64,000 nucleotides of DNA from Prionace glauca (Eukaryota; Chordata; Chondrichthyes; Carcharhiniformes; Carcharhinidae). Where the stretch lies: contig CM075739.1 in NCBI GenBank assembly GCA_037974335.1, positions 42,291,785 to 42,355,784 of the forward strand, written 5' to 3'. Every line of letters begins with the position of its first letter. Within the stretch, counting starts at the first letter, position 1. Position numbers and translations under genes: made by a program. This document shows, one piece after another, positions 55,159 through 64,000 of this stretch. The notes beneath the pieces are model-generated. The model saw only the letters and a program-made list of their open reading frames with translations. It was not told where the DNA came from and made no database searches.

Positions 55159-55483
55159 TGTGGTAGCATAGCATCTGTGAGTGTGATATGTGGCACTTGT
55201 ACGCAAGTTCAGGAACAGTGGAGGAGTACAGGGCCAAGAGTGTGCTGTAGAGGTTGAACGCGAGTCCAAACTCGCATTCTGCGGAGGTGGAGCTTGAGTC
55301 CAAGCTCATGTTGCAGCGGTTAAAGAGCAGAGGTTGGAGGTCAGCAGTTGAAGTCTGACAGTTGACCCTCAGGATTGAAGAGTATGGAAGTCTTTGTTGT
55401 CCTCCTTTGAATATAATTTTCTTTGAATAAATAATTCAATTACTTTCACCTGCAAAGTAATTGTAAAGCCACCAATTATTACA
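55159..55483 (+). repeat. Candidate 5' LTR of the gypsy fossil
   Basis: It starts TGTGGTAGCA and ends ATTATTACA, immediately before the primer-binding-site-like sequence. No partner was found, so the left boundary rests only on the TG...CA rule. Confidence 0.5.
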
Positions 55484-56965
55484 TTTGGCGATGAGATAAA
55501 TCGGGATTCCAGTCACCAGCTCACATGGCGGATAAAATCTGCCCATCAAAGTTTCTGCAGCAAGTACGTAAAGAAAATGCCCCTTTTTGAGAAAATAAAT
55601 CCTTTTGACCAGAGGCTGAACACTCTGTTCAACATATTGAAAGACTCCGTTATTTATTTGCCACTAATGAAATTACACGGGAAGATGAGAATAAAGTCAT
55701 TCTGCTTACGGTATGTGGACTTCAGACAAAAAAAATCTTATTAAAAATTTAATATCACCAGAAACTCCAGATAATAAATCTTTTGATCAACTCATAAATT
55801 TATTATTATAACCCTAGACCGTCAATCATCATGCAGTATAACTCTGCTGTAAAGGATCCATTTATGTCAATTGCGTTATAAGTGGCAAGATGAAAAATTT
55901 GGCTGAGCCATTAGAATTTGGACCTAGCTCCGGAAAATAGCTCCGGCGACTGCAGAGAAAGTTGCAATGCGTGTATAAAGGCAAGGTGAATGAGCAATGA
56001 CACAAAACTTTGGCAAGTTGGGAGGACAGGGCTTAAGAGTGCAGAAGAGACAGAGCAGAAACTCAATGTGCAAGGCAGAGGACAGAAGAAAAAGAAAACA
56101 GGTCAACCAGACAGAAATTCTGATGAATGTTTTAGATGCAAGGAAGATCAACCCACAGAAAATTTTCCAGGTTTCTATCTGTCTGTTTTGACCACAATTG
56201 GAGAGCTCACATCTGAATCAAGCGCCAAATCAAACAGAATATACCTAGTTTAAACAAAAAATTCCAAAGCACAATTTAAGATATGTTTGAGAAGAGGAAT
56301 TTGAATTGAATAATGTAAAAATGAGTAAATCGGATCTGATAGTAAAAATACCGTTGGTAAACAGGCAGCCACTAACCATGGAAATACATACCGGTGCTTC
56401 TGTTACCATTGTTCGGGAGCAGGCATTTAAATACCTTTGAGGTGGTTAACCTCCCTGAACTTTAGGGTTCAACCTCTGAAATTAAATAATTCAATAGAAT
56501 TGGTTGAGGTTTCAAGAAGATTTGTAACGATTATCACCCACAAGGGTTTCTTTCAGTACACCAGGTTACTTTTGATGCCTCTTCAGCATGGGCTATTGCG
56601 GAAAGTCCATTGCATGACATAATCAAAGTAGTGGTATACTTAGTTGATATTTTAATAATAGGAGTTTCTGCAGAAGAGCATTTGGCAAACCTCAAAGAGG
56701 TGCTCAAGGGATTCAAAGGGGCAGAGGGGTGCAACTTTAAAGAGAGAGGTGTACTTTTCAGCCACAAGGTCATTTACCTTGGATTTAAAGTTGTGCCTAG
56801 GGGCTACACTCTCTTTAAAAAATTAGTAAAAGCTAAAAAGGAAGAATCAGCACCTAGAAATCTTTTTTGGGCATGGTTAATTACCATGACTAGTTAATAC
56901 CAAATCTATCAACATTACTGGCACCATTAAATCTACTTTTAAAAGAAAGATCAACATTGGTATTA

Positions 56966-58019
56966 GAACATAGAACATAGAACACTACAGCATAAACAGG
57001 CCCTTCGGCCCACAAGTTGCGCCGATCACATCTATACCTACCAAGCCATAGAACTATCTGTAACTCCCAATTCCATTAGATCCCTTATACTCATCCAGAA
57101 GTCTTTTAAAAGACCCCAGCGAGTTCGCCTCTACCACCACCAACAGCAGCCGATTCCACTCACTCACCACCCTCTGAGTGAAAAACTTATCCCCAACATC
57201 TCTTTATTTGCTCCCCAGCACCTTACTCCTGTGTCCTCTCGTAGCAACCATTTCAGCCCCGGGAAATAGCCTCCGAGAATCCACCCTATCTATTCCTCTC
57301 AACATTTTATAAACCTGTATCAGGTCGCCTCTCAACCTTCGTCTCTCCAGGCAGAAGAGCCCTAGCTCCCTCAACCAATCTTCATAAGGCATATCTCCCA
57401 AACCAGGCAACATCCTTGTAAATCTCCTCTGCGTCTTCTCAATAGCTTCCACATCCTTCCTGTAGTGAGGCGACCAGAACTGCACACAGTACTCCAACTA
57501 GGGACTGACAAGGGTCTTATAAAGTTGCAGCATTACCTCCTGACTCCTAAACTCAATCCCTCGATTAATGAAGGCCAGTACGCCATATGCCTTCTTGACC
57601 ACATCCTCCACGTGCGAGGCCGATTTAAGAGTCCTATGGACCTGGACCCCAAGATCCTTGTGCTCCTCTACACTGCTAAGACTCCTACCCTTGATATTGT
57701 ACTCCTGCATCCCATTGGTCCTGCCAAAATGGACCACTACACATTTATCTGCATTGAAGTCCACCTGCCACTTCTCCGCCCAGTCTTGCATCCTATAAAT
57801 GTCATGCTGCAACTTCTGACATCCCTCCAGACTATCCACAACACCACCAACCTTTGTATCGTCGGCGAACTTACTCACCCATCCCTCCACTTCCTCATCC
57901 AGGTCATTTATGAAAATGACAAACAGCAAGGATCCCTGGGGCACTCCACTGGTGACCGATCTCCATGCAGAAAAAGACCCTCCACAACCACTCCCTGCCT
58001 TCTGCATTAGATTATGCAT
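56966..58019 (-). mobile_element. CR1-E LINE nested in the gypsy fossil
   Basis: It begins 'agaacatagaacatagaaca', like CR1-B, but has a different 3' UTR ('cccacaagttgcgccgatca'). Minus frames at 57498-58019 (173 codons: 'VTSGVPQGS', 'KFADDTKVGG', 'CVVVHFGRTN') and 57204-57497 cover the end of RT and the C-terminal domain, separated by one stop. Confidence 0.8.
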
Positions 58020-58410
58020 TCTGCATTATATTAGATTAGATGGTATTACAGTGAATCACAAAAGGAAGCATTCCAGATTTCAGAATTACAAATGCATTTC
58101 GACCCAAAAACGGAAATAATCCTAATATGAGATGCTTCACCAGTTGTTATGGGGCAGTCTTGTCTCATAGAATGGAAGATGGCCCAGAACAACCTATTGA
58201 TTTTACACTTTAACTGATGCCGAGAGAAAATGCTCCCAAATTGAGAGTTAAAAAATTCCACCAATACGTTTATGGGTATCACTTCCTGATCATCACCAAT
58301 CACAAGCCATGATTAGGATTATTTCGCAAAGACAAGCCTATTCCTGTCATTGCATCAGCCAGAGTTCAATGATGGACTTTACATACAATTATGTGCTCCA
58401 ATATAAACCA

Positions 58411-58725
58411 GGTACATAAGAACATAAGAAATAGGAGCAGGAGTAGGCCATCTAGCCCTTCGAGCCTGCTCCGCCATTCAATAAGATCATGGCTGATCTG
58501 AAGTGGATCAGTTCCACTTTCCCGCTTTCTCCCCATAACCCTTAATTCCCTTGTCTGTCAAAAACCTATCTACCCGTGACTTAAATATATTTAGCAAGGT
58601 AGGCTCCACCACTTCAACGGGCAGAGAATTCCAGAGATTCACCACCCTTTGAGTGAAGAAGTTCCTCTTCAACTCCGATCTAAACTGCACCCCCCTTATC
58701 TTGAGGCTGCACCCTCTAGTCCTCA
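58411..58725 (-). mobile_element. CR1-A 3' end fragment nested in the gypsy fossil
   Basis: It begins 'acataagaacataagaaata' and continues through the 3' UTR to the ORF2 tail ('KRNFFTQRVVNLWNSLPVEV' on the minus strand). It stops where a short tandem palindromic repeat starts. Confidence 0.8.
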
Positions 58726-58855
58726 AGTACCAAACTATCTCTACCATCAATGGTACCAGATAGTACCAATGGTACTATCAGATAGTACCAATGGTACTAT
58801 CTCTAGTACCAAACTATATCTACCAAACAACCTCTAGTACCAAACTATCAAACAC
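58726..58855. repeat. Palindromic tandem repeat, TAGTACCA/GGTACTA units
   Basis: At its centre are two tandem 22-bp copies (58759-58801) of GATAGTACC-aat-GGTACTATC, each a near-perfect palindrome. They are flanked by looser 'ctctagtaccaaactat' units. It adjoins a CR1-A break and may have arisen from CR1 'cctctagtcc' and 'tctctacc' words by slippage. Confidence 0.75.
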
Positions 58856-59554
58856 AGATGTCCTGAGTTACCTTCCACAGCCTTGAACAATATCACCACC
58901 AACAGTACCACAAGAAATAGTGTCAGCCCTCAACTTCTAGGATACACTACCAGTATTGTCAAACCAAATGCAGAATTGGATTCAAAGAGACCCAGTCCTG
59001 TCCAGAGTACAGAGGATGGCTTTCTGTGGATGGTACTTTGACATGTAAGAACAATTCAAATCTTTTCAGCTCTGCAAAGATGAACTGAGCTGTGAAGACG
59101 GAGTGTTAATGTGGGATCTAGAGTCATGCTCCTTAGTCCAGCAACAGCAATATTACTGCAAGAATTACACAATTCTCTCCCAGGTTAGACTAAAATGAAG
59201 ATGCTCACAAGAAATCATATTTGATGGCCAGGCATTAGTAAAAATATTGAAAATCTAGCAAAGCATTGCGATCAATACCAATCGCAACAAACAGTGCCTC
59301 TTTCGCTCATTTGCACCCATGGAAGTGTCCTGGCTGACCTTAGTCACAGTTCATTACATGTGGATTTCCTAATTATCATTGATGTCCTTTCCAAGTGGCT
59401 TGGTATTCATGAAATGAAAACAACAATGTCATCCACAACAATCAAAAAGTTACAACAAACCTTTGCTACGCATGGCCTTTAGGAAGGTTTGGTCTCTGAT
59501 AAAGATACTGCCTTTACAGTTTTAGCAGTTTATGAAAAATAATGGAATAAAGGT

Positions 59555-59795
59555 TGATCCTGGACCGGTAGACGGGCGCCGCAACAGTTCAGTGACTAGC
59601 ACTGCTAGCTGTGCAGATACATGGATTTGGGCCTGTGTCTGTGGGAGTTTGCGTATTCTCCCTGTGGTTGCGTGGGTTTCCTCCGGGCGCTCCGGTTTCC
59701 TCCCACACCCCAAAGATGTGTTCTTAGGCTGATTGGTATACCAAATTGACACTATTCTCCCCTGAATCTGGCTAAGTTAGGGGTTCCATTCGCAG
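59555..59795 (+). mobile_element. HE1-related SINE variant, copy 2
   Basis: It shares head and core with 27035-27300 ('gatcctggaccggtagacgg', 'cactgctagctgtgcagata', 'atgtgttcttaggctgattg') and ends near 'aggggttccattcgcag', shorter than copy 1. Confidence 0.7.
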
Positions 59796-60400
59796 AAAAC
59801 ATGCATGCATGACATGCTATCACCCAGCCTCGAATGTTTTAGAAGTAAAAGCTGTCCAGACTTTCAACACAGCAATGAAAAAACAGCAGCATTATAATTG
59901 AAGCTTGCTAGATTCCTCCTCACTTACAGGACAACACCACACGTTACTATGGGAGTATCCCTGCACAATTACTAATGGAGAAGCACCTCCAAAAAAGACT
60001 TGACCTGGTGTTTTTAAATTTACCAGGAAAGGTGAGAATGAAACAAGGCATTCAAAAGGAATAGCATGGTTCTGTTCAGGGTGATAGGTCATTCAAGGAC
60101 TTAATATTTGTTAGGAACTTTAAATTTGGTCTAGCCTGAGTCCGCAGTAAAATTGTAATGAAAGCAGGCCAGCTGTCTTATCCGCCAACTAAGAAAAATA
60201 AGGAAACCTGTGTATCACACAAAAAAAAGAGAAACTAACATAATACAAACAGAGAAGGATAATCCAGTAGCTATTAACATTCTTTCAATAGTGCCAAGTT
60301 CAGTGAGACTGTTTATTTCAGATAAAGACATTTGTGTTGTTCCCATGAAAACTGGGGCAGTTGTTGTTTGGAATGTAGAACGAGTAAGATTGCAATAAGT

Positions 60401-61218
60401 ACTTGTGTTCCTGATGCCTGGTTGTGGAGTGAGTTCTTGAGGATACTCCTGAATAGTAAAGAATTTAACAATCTGAAAAGGGCTTCAAATCAGCATCACC
60501 ATAAGGTCTCCTGCTTGTCTTCACTTTCCCCAACCCCTGCAGACCCCAAACCCAGAACCCTAAAATTCACAAACATGTAACATCATCAGGCATTTTTTTT
60601 CAGTGTTGCAGTTGCTCACACAATCTACGTTCTACCATGAACCAGCCGCAAGCTAGGGCCTCCCTGTTCAGTCAAGAAGTGAGCCACTAAACCAGGGCCC
60701 AAAAGTCAATCCTTTTAATAAGTCATTTTGTCTTTAATTTCAGTTGTTTTCACAAAGACCACCAGGTCAAATTTTTCATCCTATGCCATTCATTGAAAAT
60801 AACATTGTGAACCTTTGTCAACTGTTCTTTATAGATAAGCTGCTAATTTGTACAGCTCAATAGTGGTGTTCGGTTTATCTCAGACTTTCAGAGGTCTCTT
60901 TCCCTGTTATCTACTTCTATGTTACTTGAAATAAATGTGTAATGTTTCCAGGTTAATTGGGTGACCTAAGTCCTTAACTGAGTTATGTTTCATTTGTGCT
61001 CAAGTCATTTTGTTATGAATGATAAACACAAATCACAAACATTTATTTACATAGTTCCTTTTTTCTCATTAGTCTTTGTTATTTCAGTTTGTAACTAAGT
61101 TCATGTAATAATATTAAGCAAATATCAGAAGATGATACAAAATATATTGTTATACATCTTGCAGTTCACTGCCTACAAAATATTTTGCTATGACATATTA
61201 TTCTAATATTTTATACAG
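60401..61218. other. Unassigned AT-rich DNA
   Basis: No repeat or gene recognised. It ends in a pyrimidine-rich acceptor ('aatattttatacag'). Confidence 0.4.
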
Positions 61219-61292
61219 AAAGAAAAGGAACTCAAGAACAAAAACGAACTCAAGCTAGTCATGGAAGATTGCACCATAGGCAAGATAATACG
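61219..61292 (+). CDS. Possible cytoplasmic exon of the candidate receptor
   Basis: A 74-bp interval lies between an acceptor AG at 61217-61218 and a GTAAAC donor at 61293. Joined in phase 1 to the transmembrane exon, it gives a polar, basic tail: Glu, then 'RKGTQEQKRTQASHGRLHHR' and 'QDNT'. It would end in phase 0. It contains no ITIM or ITAM tyrosine. If the donor is not used, the frame runs on to a stop at about 61413. Composition and splice phase are compatible with a tail, but nothing family-specific supports it. Confidence 0.3.
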
Positions 61293-61564
61293 GTAAACTT
61301 AATTTGTAAAGTATGGATATGTAAATGGAGACCTAGCATCTGTTATGAGTTCAAAACAGGTGACAAGCCTGACCCTATTCAGGATTTTTCTGCATCCATC
61401 GATAAAATGTATTAAATAACAGCTCTTCATATGCAATTAGGCATATGAAGCAGACAGCCTGGTCTGAGAGGATATGGGCAGCCAGACTTTTGATGAGTTC
61501 AAATTTATGAAGGGTGGAAGATGGGACCTTGGCCAGAAAATCATAGAAATAATCAAGTTTAAAG

Positions 61565-61882
61565 GAGAGGTGGTGGTGTAGTGATATTGTCACTGGACCA
61601 ATAATTCAAACAACTAGAGCAGTGCTCTGGGGACCAAGGTTCGATTCCTACCATGACTGCTGGTGAAATTTGAATTCAATAAAAATCTGGAATTAAAGTC
61701 CAATAATGACCATGAAACTATTGTTGATTGTCGTAAAAACCCATAATAATGCCCTTTAAGGCAGTAAATCTGTCATTCTTAACCTGGTCTGGCTTACATG
61801 TGACTCTGGCCCCAACAATTAGGGGTGGTAATACATGCTGGCACAGCCAACGACACGCACATCCCATGATTGAATTTAATAA
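61565..61882 (+). mobile_element. tRNA-derived SINE with a LINE-type 3' tail
   Basis: It has A-box-like 'tggtgtagtgatattgtcac' and B box GGTTCGATTCC, then a conserved 'gaaatttgaattcaataaaa' body and 'ttacatgtgactctggcccc'. The 3' end, 'caattaggggtggtaataca...cacatcccatgattgaattt', resembles the 3' end of the second LINE type at 32821-32890. It differs from HE1. Confidence 0.8.
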
Positions 61883-62407
61883 AGGTTTCAGCAGGTGGCC
61901 AGAAAGAACTGATACCAGGGGTTTGCCAGCGGGAGCTGATGCTGAAATCCTGAAGGTGCTCTTGGATTCATTTGCTACTGACAGTCAGTAGTTACACTGG
62001 GAAAATCTGAAAAATAAACCACTCAATAATAGAAAATGATGGAATAATGTGAGTGGAAAAATAATAAAATTATATTCATATGAGTTTCAGAAAATTTCTC
62101 TTTGCAATGACTGAGGAATTGAGAGCTGAAGCTATGATAGAAGTCCAAACACAGATTGTTTTGACTGATTGCCGTAAAATGTTTAATATAAGCCATCAGC
62201 TCACTCACATTGGTATGTGAAATAATTGTCAAAACAAAAAAATTAATTAATTAAAATCACTCTGCTCTCTGCTCAACTCAGTTGAAGAGCAAATGTGTTG
62301 TTTATCTGTTGAAAACTTCTGGTGAAGGGCATAAGAACAGCAAATGTGTAAAGAACAAGTCAGAGAAAATGAGATAAAACAAGTGCCAAATTTATAATTT
62401 TATTTTC
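61883..62407. other. Unassigned AT-rich DNA
   Basis: Nothing recognised between the SINE and the CR1-A insertion. Confidence 0.4.
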
Positions 62408-63916
62408 CAAATGTCGCTGGATTCTGGGGAAGTGCCGGAAGATTGGAAAACGGCTAATGTTACGCCATTGTTTAAGAAGGGTGGCAGGCAAAAGGCGGGG
62501 AATTATAGGCCGGTTAGTTTAACGTCTGTTGTAGGAAAAATGTTAGAATCTATGATCAAGAAGAAAATAGCGAGGCATCTTGAGGAGAATTGTTTGGTAG
62601 AGCAGACACAGCTCGGTTTTGTTAAGGGGAAGTCGAGTCTGACGAATTTATTGGAGTTCTATGAGGATGTGTCCAGGGCAGTGGATAGAGGAGAGCCGGT
62701 GGATGTGGTCTTTCTTGATTTTCAGAAGGCGTTTGACAAGGTGCCTCACAAGAGGTTATTGCAGAAGGTCAGGGGGCATGGAGTTGGGGATAGGGTGTTA
62801 GCGTGGATAGAGGATTGGCTGTCAAATAGGAGGCAGAGAGTGGGGGTCAATGGGTGCTATTTGGATTGGCGGTTGGTGACTAGTGGAGTGCCCCAGGAGT
62901 CAGTGCTGGGGCCTCAGCTATTCGCCATTTATATAGATGATCTGGAGGAGGGAATCGAGTGCATGGTGTCGAAATTTGCTGATGACACCAAGAATGGTGG
63001 AACGGCAAATTGTGCAGAGGGTGTGGAGAGTCTGCAGAAGGATCTAGATAGGCTGGACAAATGGGCCAGGAACTGGCAAATGGAATTTAATGTTGGCAAA
63101 TGTGAGGTTGTCCACTTTGGTAGGAATAATAGTAGGAAGGACTATTACTTATGTGGCGAAAAACTGCAGCATGCGACGGTGCAGAGGGACCTCGGGGTTC
63201 TTGTGCATGAGTCGCAAAAACCCAGCCTGCAGGTGCAGCAGATGGTCAGGAAGGCGAATGGGATGCTGGCCTTCATAGCGAGGGGGATTGAATATAAAAG
63301 TAGGGAGGTCTTGCTGCAGCTGTATAGGGCACTGGTGAGGCCGCAGCTGGAGTACTGTGTGCAGTTTTGGTTGCTGTACTTACACAAGGATATTTTGGCC
63401 TTGGAGGGAGTGCAGAGGAGGTTTACTAGGCTGATTCCAGAGTTGAGGGGGTTGAACTATGAGGAGAGGCTGAATAAACTAGGCTTGTACTCGTTAGAGT
63501 TTAGAAGAATGAGGGGAGATCTCATTGAGACGTATAAGATGTTGAATGGGATGGATAGGATAGAGGTGGAGAGGCTCTTCCCGCTCAGAAAGGACAGTAG
63601 GACTAGAGGGCACAGCCTCAGGATAAAGGGGGGGCAGTTTAGAACGGAGTTGAGAAGGAACTTCTTCACTCAAAGGGTGGTGAATCTCTGGAATTCTCAG
63701 CCCGTTGAAGTGGTGGAGGCTGCCTCGCTCAATATTTTTAAGAAGCGGGTTGATGGGTTTTTGATAAGAGAGGGGATAAAGGATTATGGGGAGAGGGCGG
63801 GAATGTGGAACTGAGCCACGGCAGATCAGCCGTGATCTTATTGAATGGCGGGGCAGGCTCGAGGGGCTAGATGGCCTACTCCTGCTCCTATTTCTTACGT
63901 TCTTATGTTCTTATAA
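62408..63916 (+). mobile_element. CR1-A LINE, 5'-truncated, well preserved
   Basis: It runs from inside RT through the C-terminal domain and 3' UTR ('atggcggggcaggctcgagg') to 'cttacgttcttatgttctta'. The 467-codon frame is uninterrupted. This is the best-preserved CR1 in the window. Confidence 0.9.
62411..63814 (+). CDS. CR1-A ORF2, RT and C-terminal domain (5'-truncated)
   Basis: This part of ORF2 copies element RNA at the target nick. In order it shows 'ANVTPLFKKGGRQKAGNYRP' (residue 15 on), 'VFLDFQKAFDKVPHKRLLQK' (about 99), 'VTSGVPQESVLGPQLF' (E for the usual G), 'KFADDTKNGG' (about 187, catalytic aspartates), 'EFNVGKCEVVHFGRNN', 'RPQLEYCVQFW', 'RRNFFTQRVVNLWNSQ' and the end 'GIKDYGERAGMWN'. 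The endonuclease and first RT blocks are missing. The ATG lies where the truncated copy happens to begin. Absence of stops suggests a recent insertion, but the copy is non-autonomous. Confidence 0.8.
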   Translation: MSLDSGEVPEDWKTANVTPLFKKGGRQKAGNYRPVSLTSVVGKMLESMIKKKIARHLEENCLVEQTQLGFVKGKSSLTNLLEFYEDVSRAVDRGEPVDVVFLDFQKAFDKVPHKRLLQKVRGHGVGDRVLAWIEDWLSNRRQRVGVNGCYLDWRLVTSGVPQESVLGPQLFAIYIDDLEEGIECMVSKFADDTKNGGTANCAEGVESLQKDLDRLDKWARNWQMEFNVGKCEVVHFGRNNSRKDYYLCGEKLQHATVQRDLGVLVHESQKPSLQVQQMVRKANGMLAFIARGIEYKSREVLLQLYRALVRPQLEYCVQFWLLYLHKDILALEGVQRRFTRLIPELRGLNYEERLNKLGLYSLEFRRMRGDLIETYKMLNGMDRIEVERLFPLRKDSRTRGHSLRIKGGQFRTELRRNFFTQRVVNLWNSQPVEVVEAASLNIFKKRVDGFLIREGIKDYGERAGMWN

Positions 63917-64000
63917 TTTGAAGTATGTAGATTGTATAAGTGGATGGGCTGAGGAAGGTAAGTGTAGGAAAAGCAAATGTATTTGTATGTCTTTCCCATT

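Larger units (their letters stand above)
55159..60400 (+). mobile_element. Ty3/gypsy-type LTR retrotransposon fossil, broken
   Basis: A candidate 5' LTR is followed by TTTGGCGATGAG, a primer-binding site of the kind used by many gypsy elements. Gag-like sequence lies at about 55500-56180 with a zinc-knuckle trace (CFRC), protease-like sequence near 56350, RT at about 56560-56850 ('VYLVDILIIGVSAEEHL'), RNase H-like at about 58080-58400 and integrase-like at about 59300-59500 ('DVLSKWLGIHEMK'). This is the gypsy order. I found no 3' LTR. The coding parts are broken in many places and it looks old. Two CR1 pieces (56966-58019 and 58411-58725) and a SINE (59555-59795) are nested in it. The right boundary is approximate. 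Confidence 0.75.

Noticed and set aside
54424-55257. Cluster of overlapping frames suggesting a gene before the gypsy fossil
   Set aside because: No recognisable motif, frames on both strands, and the right end overlaps the candidate LTR.

Overview
This is eukaryotic DNA, almost certainly from a cartilaginous fish and most likely a shark. It is AT-rich, intron-scale and packed with repeats. The repeat set fits elasmobranchs: several CR1-clade LINE subfamilies with 3' ends such as (ACATAAGA)n and (GAACATA)n, HE1-type tRNA-derived SINEs, Penelope-like elements with a GIY-YIG endonuclease, and old Ty1/copia and Ty3/gypsy copies. The species assignment is inference. No ribosomal RNA, tRNA gene, CRISPR array or bacterial operon is visible.

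The one host locus I can support is on the plus strand and spread over about 21 kb. It comprises an Ig V-type exon (40187-40546), a decayed C1-type Ig exon (47475-47829), a transmembrane exon (53388-53495) and a weaker cytoplasmic exon candidate (61219-61292). All three main exons lie between AG and GT splice sites in phase 1-1, as expected for an Ig-superfamily receptor. The V domain ends in a germline-encoded G-K-G-T strand, like the J-like strand of NKp30/NCR3 and other VJ-type innate receptors. The C1 exon carries in-frame stops and a frame change, but its symmetric phase would allow V to splice directly to TM, which is the mammalian NKp30 layout. No leader exon was found.

Layout. 1-5.1 kb: old LINE pieces and a Penelope fold-back. 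5.2-10.1 kb: a Ty1/copia fossil with both LTRs and a 5-bp target duplication. 10.8-12.5 kb: a large Penelope fold-back. 12.6-17.9 kb: HE1 SINEs, an old LINE and a probable PIF/Harbinger relic. 17.9-21.7 kb: a long minus-strand CR1 with a C-rich minisatellite in its ORF1. 22.4-22.7 kb: a SINE-like repeat with two U2 snRNA-derived heads. 23.0-26.8 kb: two CR1s, the first split by a Penelope tail. 27-35 kb: SINEs, old CR1s, two Penelope fold-backs and a second LINE type. 35.2-38.5 kb: a CR1 fold-back and a CR1-B copy. 39-55 kb: the receptor exons with repeat-filled introns. 55.2-60.4 kb: a Ty3/gypsy fossil with three nested insertions. 61.6-63.9 kb: a tRNA-headed SINE and a well-preserved CR1 with a 467-codon reading frame.

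A theme runs through the repeats. Penelope copies, and one CR1, repeatedly occur as inverted pairs with both 3' ends facing outward, most flanked by 11-14 bp target duplications. In the Penelope cases only one end carries the full terminal extension.
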